The notes beneath the pieces are model-generated. The model did not search any database and was not told the origin of the DNA. It saw only the letters and a program-made list of their open reading frames with translations. Shown here piece by piece: positions 27,212 through 36,271 of a DNA stretch of 64,000 bases. The DNA is from Bacillota bacterium (GTDB lineage: Bacteria > Bacillota > Clostridia > Peptostreptococcales > Anaerovoracaceae). The position numbers and the translations under genes were made by a program. Position 1 is the first letter of the stretch; each line of letters begins with the position of its first letter. The stretch covers positions 1-64,000 of the forward strand of contig JAQYCQ010000026.1 of NCBI GenBank assembly GCA_028724585.1, written 5' to 3'.

Positions 27212-28483
27212 TTACATCTCGTTCCTCAGCATATCCTCGTAGGTCTCGCGCTTTACTGTCAGCCTGTCTTTACCATCCTTAAGCATGACTACCGGCGGGC
27301 GTCCTATCCTGTTATAGTTGCTGGACATGGAGTAATTGTATGCTCCCGTGGCAAGGACAGCGAGATGATCTCCACGCTCGAGCGGCGGGAGCATGACGTC
27401 ATATGCCACTATGTCGCCCGACTCGCAGCACTTGCCTGCCACCGTAGTCTTCACCGTGTGAGGCAGCTTCAGCTTCTCTACAGCTTCGACTTCGTAAGAA
27501 GCATTATAGAGCTCTGTCCTCGGGTTGTCAGGGAAGCCTCCGTCTACTCCGGCGTAGACCCTGCCCGCGGCATTTGTCTTGACCGAGCCTACCTCGTAAA
27601 CTGTGATACCAGCTTCAGCTATGATCCACCTGCCCGGCTCTATAGTCACCATAGGCCTCGGGTCGCCGCATCTGTTATACGCTTCTTCTATCCTCTTCAT
27701 GACCGGATCGACAAAATCAGAGATCTTAGTGCGCGAAGGATCTCCAGCGTAGTGGACGCCGAAGCCGCCTCCGCAGTTTATCTCGCGGGCTGTCCATCCG
27801 TATTTATCCTTCAGGTCCTCGAGCATTTTGATGATGATCTCGACTGCCATTATGTGTGAGGTGTTTTCCAGCAGCTGGGAGCCGACATGGAAATGGACAC
27901 CCTTGAGGTCTATGCCTTCCATCTTCAGAGCCTCCGGCACAGCTGTCTCCACGGTCTCCTCCGTCGAAAAGCCGAACTTGGAATCCGCCTGGCCGGTGGA
28001 AATGTACTGGTGTGTATGGCTGTCTACGCCCGGAGTCACTCTGAACAGCACCTCCTGCTTCATGTTCCTGTCGCGGGCCATCTGGTCCATGAGCTCCAGT
28101 TCAGAAAGGTTGTCGACTACGATAGTGCCTACTCCCGCGTCGAGGGCCTCTCCGATCTCCCCGGCAGTCTTGCTGTTTCCGTGAAATACCATGTCCGCAG
28201 GATCGAAGCCGGCTTTAACGGCAGCGTATATCTCGCCTCCCGAAACGACGTCGAGAGAAAGCCCCTCCGACTTTATGATCCTTATCATCTCGAGTGTCTG
28301 GAAGGCCTTGCTGGCGTATGCCGCCCTCGTATTATCATATTTATCCGTGAAATCGCGCTTTATCTCGGCGCATCTCTTCCTTATCTCGTCCTCGGAGACA
28401 AGGTAAAGAGGAGTGCCGTATTTTGCCGCGAGAGCGGCGACATCGCATCCGTGAAACATAAAAGTATCGCTGTTCATGATCAT
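27212..28483 (-). CDS. lysA: Diaminopimelate decarboxylase
   Basis: 423 aa PLP enzyme that turns meso-diaminopimelate into lysine. The PLP lysine is Lys59 in YASKAFQTLE; HVGSQL, CGGGFGVHY, EPGRWIIAEAG and CESGDIVAYD are conserved. I place the start at the ATG overlapping the nth stop (ATGA); a second ATG two codons later is also possible. Third gene of gntR-nth-lysA. Confidence 0.95.
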   Translation of the reverse strand: MIMNSDTFMFHGCDVAALAAKYGTPLYLVSEDEIRKRCAEIKRDFTDKYDNTRAAYASKAFQTLEMIRIIKSEGLSLDVVSGGEIYAAVKAGFDPADMVFHGNSKTAGEIGEALDAGVGTIVVDNLSELELMDQMARDRNMKQEVLFRVTPGVDSHTHQYISTGQADSKFGFSTEETVETAVPEALKMEGIDLKGVHFHVGSQLLENTSHIMAVEIIIKMLEDLKDKYGWTAREINCGGGFGVHYAGDPSRTKISDFVDPVMKRIEEAYNRCGDPRPMVTIEPGRWIIAEAGITVYEVGSVKTNAAGRVYAGVDGGFPDNPRTELYNASYEVEAVEKLKLPHTVKTTVAGKCCESGDIVAYDVMLPPLERGDHLAVLATGAYNYSMSSNYNRIGRPPVVMLKDGKDRLTVKRETYEDMLRNEM

Positions 28484-29130
28484 TCGTCCAATCCGTACTG
28501 AAGGCATGTGCCGAGCAGCGGACACTCGCCGCACTTAGGCGAGCGCGCCGTGCACAGCCTCCTGCCGTGCCATATGATCCTGTGGTGGTTTGCTGTCCAC
28601 TGGTCGTCCGGCAGGACCTTCATCAAAGCTTTTTCTGTATTTAATACATTATCCTCGCGCACCAGCCCTATCCTGTTGGAAACCCTGAAAACGTGGGTGT
28701 CCACTGCTATGCGCTGATGACCGAACGCGTCCGCCATCACGACGTTGGCGCTCTTGCGGCCTATCCCCGGCAGCTCCTCCAGAAGCTTCTGGTCCTCAGG
28801 GACTTGACCGCCGTATTTTTCGACGAGCATTTTACTCATCTTTATCAGGTTGGCGGATTTGGTCCTGTACATGCCGAGCGGCCTGATGATGCGCTCGACC
28901 TCGGCCTGATCCGCCTCAGCCATTTTCTCCGCGTCTGAGTATAACACAAAAAGGTCATCAGTAACCTGATTGACCTTTTTGTCTGTTGTCTGTGCCGACA
29001 GCATTACGGCAGCCAGAAGCTGAAAGGGTGACGCGTGTACCAGCTCGCATTTAGCGTCAGGATATGTCTCCGCCAGTATTTCCAGCACTTTTTTTACGCC
29101 GCCGGCGTCAAGTGTTTTTTTATCTTCCAT
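28480..29130 (-). CDS. nth: Endonuclease III
   Basis: 216 aa base-excision glycosylase/AP lyase. The helix-hairpin-helix LEELPGIGRKSANVVMADAF carries the catalytic Lys, followed by the catalytic Asp in VDTHVFRVSNR, and the C-terminal [4Fe-4S] loop has CTARSPKCGECPLLGTC. I use the internal ATG at 29130, which matches the normal N-terminus; a GTG at 29160 would overlap gntR. Overlaps lysA by 4 nt. Confidence 0.95.
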   Translation of the reverse strand: MEDKKTLDAGGVKKVLEILAETYPDAKCELVHASPFQLLAAVMLSAQTTDKKVNQVTDDLFVLYSDAEKMAEADQAEVERIIRPLGMYRTKSANLIKMSKMLVEKYGGQVPEDQKLLEELPGIGRKSANVVMADAFGHQRIAVDTHVFRVSNRIGLVREDNVLNTEKALMKVLPDDQWTANHHRIIWHGRRLCTARSPKCGECPLLGTCLQYGLDE

Positions 29131-29143
29131 TTCTATGATCTTC

Positions 29144-29827
29144 TTATTCTTCGAAGCCACCGTATCCGGCCCTCATCTTAGAACTCTCAAGATGTTTCTT
29201 GACTACAGCCACTCCACGCTCCGCGTCGCGGTCCTCGAGCGATTTAAGTATCTCGGCGTGCTCTTTTAAGACCTCTTCCATATCCTCTTCCTCGGTCTTC
29301 TCTATATCGCCGTCCTCCTTAAAGAGCTTGGTATAGTACTGATAGCTTGTAAGTATCCTGGTCAGCTGTTTATTATGGGAAGCCTCGTAGATCAGCTCGT
29401 GGAAATGCACGTTCTGATCCTGAGCCTTGGCCATATCGCCTTTATGGGTATAAAACTCCATAAGCTCATAGGCGTTCCTGATCTCCTCAAGCTCCTCCGG
29501 AGTCATACGCTGCACGGCCCATTTAAAGGCCAGCACCTCGTACTCCTTTCTCATATCATACATATCCGCTATGTCCTGCGGCAAAAAGCCCGTAACGAAA
29601 GCGCCCCTGTTCGGGATCATCTCGATAAGGCCCTCCTGCTCCAGAAGCCTGAAGGCCTCCCTGACCGGTGTTCTGCTGACGTTATACTCGTTGCAGATAC
29701 GCTGCTCCGTCAGCTTCTCGCCGTTTTTCATCCTGCCGCGCAGTATATCCTCCCGCAGCTTAATAAAAATGCTGATGGCAAGCGGCAGACCGGCCACCAT
29801 GTCACCCTGAACTCCTCTGTAATACAT
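29144..29827 (-). CDS. GntR family regulator, FCD subfamily
   Basis: 227 aa. The winged helix-turn-helix has KLREDILRGRMKNGEKLTEQ and SRTPVREAFRLLEQEGLIE; the C-terminal FCD effector domain (about 90-215) has the metal/ligand histidines in NVHFHELIYEASHN and a later His. GGGGGG lies 7 nt before the chosen ATG. A perfect GTATAC palindrome overlaps its own -10 box, so self-repression is likely. Co-transcribed with nth and lysA; its ligand is unknown. Confidence 0.9.
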   Translation of the reverse strand: MYYRGVQGDMVAGLPLAISIFIKLREDILRGRMKNGEKLTEQRICNEYNVSRTPVREAFRLLEQEGLIEMIPNRGAFVTGFLPQDIADMYDMRKEYEVLAFKWAVQRMTPEELEEIRNAYELMEFYTHKGDMAKAQDQNVHFHELIYEASHNKQLTRILTSYQYYTKLFKEDGDIEKTEEEDMEEVLKEHAEILKSLEDRDAERGVAVVKKHLESSKMRAGYGGFEE

Positions 29828-29925
29828 TATTGCGCCCCCCGGCATAAAAAGTACAGAAATCAGTCTGCGCCGCAGACATGACTACATAAATATCTTTATT
29901 CATAAATACAATATTTTATCCTGCT

Positions 29926-29937
29926 ATTGTATACAAT
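29926..29937. promoter_or_regulatory. Palindromic operator of gntR
   Basis: Perfect 12-bp palindrome ATTGTATACAAT overlapping the end of the gntR -10 box. FCD-type GntR regulators commonly bind GTATAC-centred sites. Extra half-sites ATTGTA occur nearby. Confidence 0.65.
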
Positions 29938-29964
29938 TATATTGTATCTTCGACAGATTGTAAA
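29936..29964 (-). promoter_or_regulatory. Promoter of gntR-nth-lysA
   Basis: Minus-strand TTTACA (29959-29964), 17-bp spacer, TATAAT (29936-29941). The operator palindrome overlaps its downstream edge. Confidence 0.8.
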
Positions 29965-30133
29965 TATGATAAGCCTATTTTCTTTATATAAATCAGATTA
30001 TCGGTACATTTTTCCGCAATATTTTCAGTATTTTTTAATATAACATAAAATATTGTAGTTGTTCGGCTGGTTTGTATGCCGATTTGCCGCGCTAACGCAA
30101 TAAAATAAATAATTATTAAACCTGAAAGCTTAC

Positions 30134-30166
30134 GCGGACTCCGTCCGCCATGCGCGCGGAGCGCGC
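30134..30166. repeat. Two tandem GGA/TCC palindromes
   Basis: GCGGAC-TCC-GTCCGC (30134-30148), three bases, then GCGCGC-GGA-GCGCGC (30152-30166). The same arrangement recurs at 57719-57752. Confidence 0.75.
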
Positions 30167-30201
30167 GAAAACGGCGGGGCTGCCGCAGCTGCCCCGCCGT
30201 T
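30166..30201 (-). terminator. Terminator after clpB
   Basis: Minus-strand hairpin with arms AACGGCGGGGC/GCCCCGCCGTT, then TTTTC leading straight into the GCGCGC palindrome. The T run is short. Confidence 0.6.
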
Positions 30202-30242
30202 ATTTTATTTCTGAACATGTGTCCCTGAGGACATTTTTTTTA

Positions 30243-32837
30243 TTATTTTACAGAAGTCTCAAATGTGAGTCCCTGATCGTCGGCGTTGATGACTATATCA
30301 TCGCCGTCCTTTATATCGCCTCTGATTATCATCTCGGCCAGCTGGTTCTCGATATTCTTCTGTAGATATCTCTTGACCGGTCTCGCTCCATAATGAGGGT
30401 CGTAGGCTTCTTTGGCGATGAACTTCTTCGCCGCGTCGGTGATCGTAAGGGTCATCCTGCGGTCTACCAGAAGCTTCTCAAGGGAAGCCAGCGCCAGCTC
30501 TATGATCCTGCCTATCTGTTCTTCAGTGAGAGGCGAGAATACTACTATATCGTCAATACGGTTTATGAACTCAGGCCTGAAGTTCTTCTTCAGCTCGTCC
30601 TTTACCTTCTGTTTTACCTCCGGATCTATAGTGCCGTCCTGGTGGATGTTCTCTGTCAGGTAAGCGCTGCCCAGGTTGGAGGTCATGATGACGATCGTGT
30701 TCTTGAAGTCGACTGTCCTGCCCTGGTTGTCGGTCAGGCGGCCGTCATCGAGCAGCTGCAGCAGGATGTTGAATACGTCCGGATGAGCTTTCTCTATCTC
30801 GTCGAACAGTATTACGCTGTAAGGATGGCGTCTTACGGCCTCGGTCAGCTGTCCGCCCTCGTCATAGCCTACATATCCTGGAGGCGCTCCTATGAGCCTT
30901 GAGACTGAGTATTTCTCCATGTACTCCGACATATCGATACGGATCATGTTCTTCTCGCTGTCGAAGAGGGATTCTGAAAGAGCCTTGGCCAGCTCGGTCT
31001 TGCCTACTCCTGTAGGTCCCATGAATATGAAGGAACCTATAGGCCTGTTAGGATCCTTGAGTCCGGCTCTGGCTCTCATAACAGCCTCGGATACGGATTC
31101 TACCGCTTCGTCCTGGCCGATGACCCTCTTATGGAGCTCGTCAGGCAGCTTGAGCAGCTTTGCCCTTTCGGCTTCTACCAGCTTTGCCACAGGTATGCCT
31201 GTCCACTTAGATACGACTTCCGCTATCTCCGGTTCGTCGACCTGCTCCCTCAGCATCCTGTCGCCGCTGTCTCCCAGCTTTTCCTTGGTCTCAGCCAGCT
31301 TCTGCTGCAGATCGCGCAGTTTTCCGTATTTGAGCTGTGCTACCTTCTCGTAGTCTGAGTTTCTCATAGCAGCCTCTATCTCCAGATTTACATCCTCGAT
31401 CTGCTGCTTTACCTGCTTAGACTCGCTGATCTCATTCTTTTCCTTCTCCCACTGGGCTCTCATAGCCGAGTTCTTTTCCTTGAGGTCGGAGAGCTCCTTG
31501 TCTATGCTCACAAGCCTTGCCTTAGACGCTTCGTCCTCCTCTTTGCTCATGGCCTGTTTCTCGATCTCCAGCTGTTTGATCTTCCTGTCGACCTCCTCGA
31601 CCTCTGCAGGCATGGAGTCTATGTTTATCCTTACCATAGAAGCCGCTTCGTCCATGAGGTCTATGGCTTTATCAGGCAGGAACCTGTCCGAGATATATCT
31701 GTCTGACAGTGTCGCGCAGGCGATAAGGGCATTGTCGGTGATCCTTACGCCGTGGTGTATCTCGAAACGCTGCTTGAGTCCTCTGAGGATGGAGATAGTG
31801 TCTTCTACTGAAGGCTGCTCCACCATTACCTTCTGGAATCTTCTCTCCAGCGCCTTATCCTTTTCGATGTACTTCCTGTACTCGTCGAGAGTGGTCGCGC
31901 CTATGCAGTGAAGCTCGCCTCTGGCCAGCTTAGGCTTGAGCATGTTGCCGGCGTCCATAGAGCCTTCGGTCTTGCCCGCTCCTACGATGGTGTGGATCTC
32001 GTCGATAAAGAGGATTATGCGGCCTTCCGATTTCTCTATCTCGTTCAGTACAGCCTTGAGCCTTTCCTCGAACTCGCCCCTGTACTTGGCTCCGGCGATG
32101 AGGGCGCCCATATCCAGCTCGAATATGGTCTTTCCCTTCAGTCCCTCAGGAACGTCGTCGTTGAGGATCCTCTGCGCGAGTCCCTCTACTACCGCCGTCT
32201 TACCTACGCCAGGCTCGCCGATGAGCACCGGGTTGTTCTTGGTCCTTCTCGAAAGGATCTGCATGGTGTGCCTGATCTCGGCGTCTCTGCCGATGACCGG
32301 GTCCAGCCTGCCTGCTCTGGCGTCTTCCACCAGGTCACGGCCGTATTTTGTAAGGGCATCGTAGGTATCCTCAGGATTAGCGTTGGTGACTCTCTGGTTG
32401 CCCCTGATCTTTGTCAGCGCCTGAAGCACCTTGTCCTTGCTGATGCCGTATTTGCTGAATATCTTAGCCGACGGTGTCCCGTTCTCGCCGAGCAGAGCCA
32501 GGTAGAGATGCTCCACGCTCACGTACTCGTCGTTGAAATTCTTTGAGATCTTTTCCGCGTCTATGAGTATCCTGTTGAATCTCTGAGAAGCGTAAACCTG
32601 TCCGTTTGAGCCGGATACCTTAGGCAGCTTGTCCAGCTCCGCCTGCAGGTCGTTTCTCAGCTGAACGCCCGGAACCCCCATATAGTCGAGCAGTCTAGGC
32701 ACGAGGCCCTGGTCCTGTTTGATCAGTGCCATGTGAAGATGCTCGCCGGTCAGTTCCTGATGGCCTTCTTCTATAGCTATGTTCTGTGAGTCTACGATCG
32801 CGCCGCGCGCTTTTTCTGTAAACTTTTCGAAGTCCAT
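30243..32837 (-). CDS. clpB: ATP-dependent disaggregase ClpB
   Basis: 864 aa, standard. Clp N domain (about 1-145), first AAA+ with Walker A GEPGVGKT, the long coiled-coil middle domain (about 400-520) that marks ClpB, and second AAA+ with GPTGVGKT. With DnaK it recovers aggregated proteins. The ATG at 32837 starts [10 protein letters not shown] and has GGAGGGGAGG upstream; an in-frame extension to 32915 precedes that site. A CIRCE-like inverted repeat lies at its predicted transcription start. Confidence 0.97.
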   Translation of the reverse strand: MDFEKFTEKARGAIVDSQNIAIEEGHQELTGEHLHMALIKQDQGLVPRLLDYMGVPGVQLRNDLQAELDKLPKVSGSNGQVYASQRFNRILIDAEKISKNFNDEYVSVEHLYLALLGENGTPSAKIFSKYGISKDKVLQALTKIRGNQRVTNANPEDTYDALTKYGRDLVEDARAGRLDPVIGRDAEIRHTMQILSRRTKNNPVLIGEPGVGKTAVVEGLAQRILNDDVPEGLKGKTIFELDMGALIAGAKYRGEFEERLKAVLNEIEKSEGRIILFIDEIHTIVGAGKTEGSMDAGNMLKPKLARGELHCIGATTLDEYRKYIEKDKALERRFQKVMVEQPSVEDTISILRGLKQRFEIHHGVRITDNALIACATLSDRYISDRFLPDKAIDLMDEAASMVRINIDSMPAEVEEVDRKIKQLEIEKQAMSKEEDEASKARLVSIDKELSDLKEKNSAMRAQWEKEKNEISESKQVKQQIEDVNLEIEAAMRNSDYEKVAQLKYGKLRDLQQKLAETKEKLGDSGDRMLREQVDEPEIAEVVSKWTGIPVAKLVEAERAKLLKLPDELHKRVIGQDEAVESVSEAVMRARAGLKDPNRPIGSFIFMGPTGVGKTELAKALSESLFDSEKNMIRIDMSEYMEKYSVSRLIGAPPGYVGYDEGGQLTEAVRRHPYSVILFDEIEKAHPDVFNILLQLLDDGRLTDNQGRTVDFKNTIVIMTSNLGSAYLTENIHQDGTIDPEVKQKVKDELKKNFRPEFINRIDDIVVFSPLTEEQIGRIIELALASLEKLLVDRRMTLTITDAAKKFIAKEAYDPHYGARPVKRYLQKNIENQLAEMIIRGDIKDGDDIVINADDQGLTFETSVK

Positions 32838-32936
32838 ATGATCAGCCTCCCCTCCGCTGATATAAACATGCAGCCGGTCTCCGACCGGAGATCTCAGCTG
32901 CACGAAGATTTTCAATATAATAAGATCAAGTCCTGC

Positions 32937-32951
32937 GTCAGCTCCGCTGAC
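32937..32951. repeat. GTCAGC-TCC-GCTGAC palindrome
   Basis: Perfect 15-bp palindrome, identical to the one at 57719-57733 though 25 kb away. Lies in the predicted clpB leader. Confidence 0.7.
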
Positions 32952-32982
32952 AGAGGGCAGTCCGGCGGGCCGGCGCCCTTCG

Positions 32983-33009
32983 TTAGCACTCTACACCCGT
33001 CGTGGCTAA
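32983..33009. promoter_or_regulatory. CIRCE-like HrcA operator of clpB
   Basis: TTAGCACTC exactly matches the left CIRCE half; nine bases later comes CGTGGCTAA, a degenerate right half (the CIRCE right half is GAGTGCTAA). The 9-9-9 layout is correct and it starts 5 bp downstream of TATAAT at 33014-33019 on the minus strand, where HrcA would block initiation. Confidence 0.55.
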
Positions 33010-33013
33010 CAAT

Positions 33014-33019
33014 ATTATA
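33014..33019 (-). promoter_or_regulatory. -10 box of clpB
   Basis: TATAAT on the minus strand. The -35 is unclear: TTTACA gives a 15-bp spacer and TTGAGT a 20-bp spacer. Confidence 0.5.
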
Positions 33020-33148
33020 CCCTGCTGTTTTTAGTGTAAACTCAAGACTTAAAATATTATTTGTAAACAGAAAAAGACCGGCCCGCGCGTCACCCTGGCA
33101 CAGCGATCAGCGAGCCGCTCTATCATTTGTCCGCGGAGCGGTCGTAAG

Positions 33149-34384
33149 CTACAGAGCTTTTATATTCGCCTTCATTTCAGCTTTATAGGCTTCTACTCCA
33201 GGCTGATCGAAAGGATCTACTCCGGAAAGGAGGGCGCTTACCGCACACTGGGTCTCGAAGAAGTAGATGAGCTCGCCGACGTTTTCAGGCGAGAAGCTGT
33301 CCACTGTGATCTTCAGGGCCGGAACGCCTGCTTTTACATGGGCAGCGTACACTCCATCCTCAGCGCATCTGTTTATCTGCTGGATGGTCTTTCCCGCGAA
33401 GATGCCGCCCGCTTCCTGCGGTACGAGGACATCCTGAAGCGTGTTCTCCGCGAGGACGAAGGTCTCGAAGAAAGACGGCGCGCCCTGCTGCAGGAACTGG
33501 CCCATGGAATGGAGATCGCGGCTGAACATGAGGGATGTCGGGAAGAGGCCTTTTCCTTCCTTGCCCTCGCTCTCGCCGAAAAGCTGCTTGAGCCACTCGC
33601 CGAAGAATGCCGCGTAAGGGTCGAAGAACTCGAAGACTTCTATGCGCTTGCCGAAGCTGTACATGAGCTGCCTTGTTATAGCGTAATCGAGCGCGTCTCC
33701 CCTGAATTTCTCAGGATCAGCCAGATCAGCCGCGCCCCTTGTCAGCTCCCTGATGTCTATCCCGCTCACCGCTATAGGGAGCAGACCGACCGGCGTCAGG
33801 ACCGAATAGCGCCCGCCTATATCCAGCGGAATGTCCAGGACCGTAAAGCCGTCCTCGACAGCGAGATCATAGAGGTAGTTGGACCGGCGCTCTGTTATAG
33901 CGTAAGTCCTCTTTGCCGTTTCCTCGCGCCCGTATTTATCAAGCATATACTTTCTGAAGATGCCGAAAGCCGAAAGTGTCTCCGTAGTCGAGCCTGATTT
34001 CGAGATAACGCAGAGGGAAATATCCTTCCCTTCTATCTCATCGAATATCTCGTTGACATATCTGGCGCTGAAATTATAGCCGGCGAAAAGCACCTTTGTG
34101 CCGGATGCCCTCTCGCCCAGGAGCTCTATAACGGCTTTCGCTCCCATATAAGAACCACCTACTCCAAGGACTATGAGGAAATCGCTGTCTTCCCTTATCT
34201 TTTTAGCGCATTCCTCTATCTCTGACAGGCTCTTTTCGTTGATCCTGTCCGGCAGCTTCACCCAGCCCGTGAAATCGAGCTCTCCGCTCCACAGCCTTCC
34301 CAGCGCTTCCTGCGCCTGCTCTCTGCGGCTCTCCACAAGCCTTTCAGCTATACCGCTGTCTTCAAGATATACACTGACACTCAT
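33149..34384 (-). CDS. pgi: Glucose-6-phosphate isomerase
   Basis: 411 aa, somewhat shorter than the ~450 aa Bacillus enzyme. Interconverts glucose- and fructose-6-phosphate. Family motifs: VLGVGGSYMGAKAVIELLG, ISKSGSTTETLSAFGIFR, DIGGRYSVLTPVGLLP, and a C-terminal VDPFDQPGVEAYK with the catalytic Lys. AAGGAG precedes the ATG. Divergent from malQ, linking glycolysis and the glycogen block. No clear terminator follows. Confidence 0.95.
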   Translation of the reverse strand: MSVSVYLEDSGIAERLVESRREQAQEALGRLWSGELDFTGWVKLPDRINEKSLSEIEECAKKIREDSDFLIVLGVGGSYMGAKAVIELLGERASGTKVLFAGYNFSARYVNEIFDEIEGKDISLCVISKSGSTTETLSAFGIFRKYMLDKYGREETAKRTYAITERRSNYLYDLAVEDGFTVLDIPLDIGGRYSVLTPVGLLPIAVSGIDIRELTRGAADLADPEKFRGDALDYAITRQLMYSFGKRIEVFEFFDPYAAFFGEWLKQLFGESEGKEGKGLFPTSLMFSRDLHSMGQFLQQGAPSFFETFVLAENTLQDVLVPQEAGGIFAGKTIQQINRCAEDGVYAAHVKAGVPALKITVDSFSPENVGELIYFFETQCAVSALLSGVDPFDQPGVEAYKAEMKANIKAL

Positions 34385-34580
34385 CCCATATCTCCTTCGC
34401 GCCGGCTGCTGCTCCGGCGACTGTATTTCAAAACAATTGTTCTATTCTATTATTTATAGCCATCAGATAAAAATGTATGATTCCTTTTGTATTAAAATAT
34501 AATAAATGGTTTCTTACCTATTATAGGAGCTTTATCGAAAAGCGCCGTAAAATATTCCTAAACTTTTATTAAAATCGCGT

Positions 34581-34606
34581 CCGCTGCCTGCCCGACAGGT
34601 CAGCGG
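34581..34606. other. Hairpin just before the malQ ribosome site
   Basis: CCGCTGCCTG paired with CAGG-T-CAGCGG (one bulged T) around a 5-nt loop. No T run follows on the plus strand, so it is not an obvious terminator. It might modulate malQ translation. Confidence 0.4.
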
Positions 34607-34640
34607 ATCCAGTACCTGTATCTGATAGGCGGTGACGGTT

Positions 34641-36248
34641 ATGAAAAAGAAATTTCCAGAACGGAGCAGCGGCATACTGCTGCCGATATTCTCGCTCCCT
34701 TCAAAATACGGAATGGGCTGCTTCTCGGACCAGGCCCGTTCCTTCATAGACTTCCTCAGGTCAGCGGGCCAGTCCTACTGGCAGATACTGCCTCTCGGAC
34801 CCGTGAACGAAAGCCGTTCGCCCTATCAGGCACCTTCTTCCTTCGCCGGAAACCCTGAATTCATCGACCCTGAGGAACTTTTGCGGCTCGGTCTGGTCAC
34901 TGAAGAACAGTTCAGCGATTTCGAGAGATCAGTGTCTCCCTTTTCTGTATCCGGAATCTATGGAAATATCGACTACGTCTCCGTGCTGCCGCCGCGCCTG
35001 AAACTGCGCCTCCAGGCATACGAGGGCTTTCTCAGGCTTCCTGCCGCTTCCCCCTACAGGACAGGATTCGACAGTTTTACCAGGGAAAACAAAGACTGGC
35101 TGGACGACTACGCGCTTTTTGAAACGCTGGAAAAAGAATACGGCGATAACTGGTCCCAGTGGCCAGAGAAATACAGATTGAGGGATCCTGAGGCTCTCGC
35201 TGCCTTCGACCGGGAAAATTCCAGGGAAACAGAATTTATCCGCTTCCAGCAGTACGAATTTTTCAGAGAGCTGGAAAGCCTGCATGCTTACGCCCGCTCC
35301 GCGGGCATAAAACTGATAGGCGACCTGCCCATCTACACCGCCTGCGAATCCGCCGACTGCTGGAGCCATCCCGGTATATTTCAGCTCGATAAAGACCTCA
35401 AGCCTGAAGCGCTGTCGGGATGTCCGCCTGACGCATTCGCCCCCGGCGGCCAGCTCTGGAACAATCCTCTATACAGGTGGCACGATGCTCCCGAAAAGAC
35501 TGCCGCCTGGTGGGCTGCCAGGCTGGCCCACAGTCTTAAGACCGTGGACATGCTCCGCCTGGACCATTTCAGAGGATTCGAAAGCTATTTCTCTATCCCG
35601 GCAGACAGGGCGGATCCCGCTCTGGGACACTGGGAAAAAGGGCCGGGAGCTGACTTCTTCAGGAGCCTGCCTGAGAAAGCCTTTCCCTCCGGCTCATTCA
35701 TAGCAGAAGACCTGGGCAGCCTGACTCCTGAAGTATTTAAACTCAGGGACAGTCTGAGGCTGCCCGGCATGAAGATCCTGCAGTTCGCTTTCGACTCCGA
35801 CAGGACAAATCCCTACCTGCCGGATAATTTCGGCCGCCGCTGTGTTATATATACAGGCACTCACGACAATGATACGACAGCCGGCTGGTACTCGAGTCTC
35901 AGCCCCCGCCGCAGGAACAGGATCCGCCATTTCATAAGCGCTTATCTGCTGAAGCACCGTAAGGCTGCTTTCACCAGCCTCCTGCCGCCTGACAGGCTCC
36001 GCAGATGGACGCGGGCAGATATCAGGAACAGCGAGATCGCTGAAGCGCTCACAATGATCGCCCAGTCCTCAAAGGCCGGCCTCTGTCTTCTCCCGCTTCA
36101 GGACATTCTCAGCCTTGGTTCGGGAGCCAGAATAAACACTCCCGGTATCGCCTCCGGAAACTGGACTTTCGAGCTGGGCACAGGGCTCAGCCTTACAGAA
36201 TATGCCGGAAAGCTGCAGCGTCTGTCTGAAACCTGCGGCCGCGTTTAA
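34641..36248 (+). CDS. malQ: 4-alpha-glucanotransferase (amylomaltase)
   Basis: 535 aa, GH77. Moves alpha-1,4-glucan segments between maltodextrins. N-terminal RSSGILLPIFSLPSKYGMGC, GDLPIYTACESADCW, nucleophile Asp in MLRLDHFRGFESYFSIP, acid/base Glu in FIAEDLGSLTPEV, and YTGTHDNDTTAGWY are all present. The ATG at 34641 has AGGCGG eight bases upstream; a GTG at 34632 is too close. Convergent with the GH13 gene, 24 nt apart. Confidence 0.96.
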   Translation: MKKKFPERSSGILLPIFSLPSKYGMGCFSDQARSFIDFLRSAGQSYWQILPLGPVNESRSPYQAPSSFAGNPEFIDPEELLRLGLVTEEQFSDFERSVSPFSVSGIYGNIDYVSVLPPRLKLRLQAYEGFLRLPAASPYRTGFDSFTRENKDWLDDYALFETLEKEYGDNWSQWPEKYRLRDPEALAAFDRENSRETEFIRFQQYEFFRELESLHAYARSAGIKLIGDLPIYTACESADCWSHPGIFQLDKDLKPEALSGCPPDAFAPGGQLWNNPLYRWHDAPEKTAAWWAARLAHSLKTVDMLRLDHFRGFESYFSIPADRADPALGHWEKGPGADFFRSLPEKAFPSGSFIAEDLGSLTPEVFKLRDSLRLPGMKILQFAFDSDRTNPYLPDNFGRRCVIYTGTHDNDTTAGWYSSLSPRRRNRIRHFISAYLLKHRKAAFTSLLPPDRLRRWTRADIRNSEIAEALTMIAQSSKAGLCLLPLQDILSLGSGARINTPGIASGNWTFELGTGLSLTEYAGKLQRLSETCGRV

Positions 36249-36271
36249 GGCTGCGGCAGCAGGATCAGCTG

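Larger units (their letters stand above)
29828..30242. other. Intergenic region between gntR and clpB
   Basis: About 415 bp. It holds the gntR promoter and operator (29926-29964), A/T-rich DNA with extra ATTGTA half-sites, two tandem GGA/TCC palindromes (30134-30166) and the clpB terminator. No convincing gene. Confidence 0.7.
32838..33148. other. Intergenic region between clpB and pgi
   Basis: 311 bp with the clpB ribosome site, palindromes at 32937-32951 and 33129-33143, the CIRCE-like operator and the clpB -10 box. No gene seen. Confidence 0.7.
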
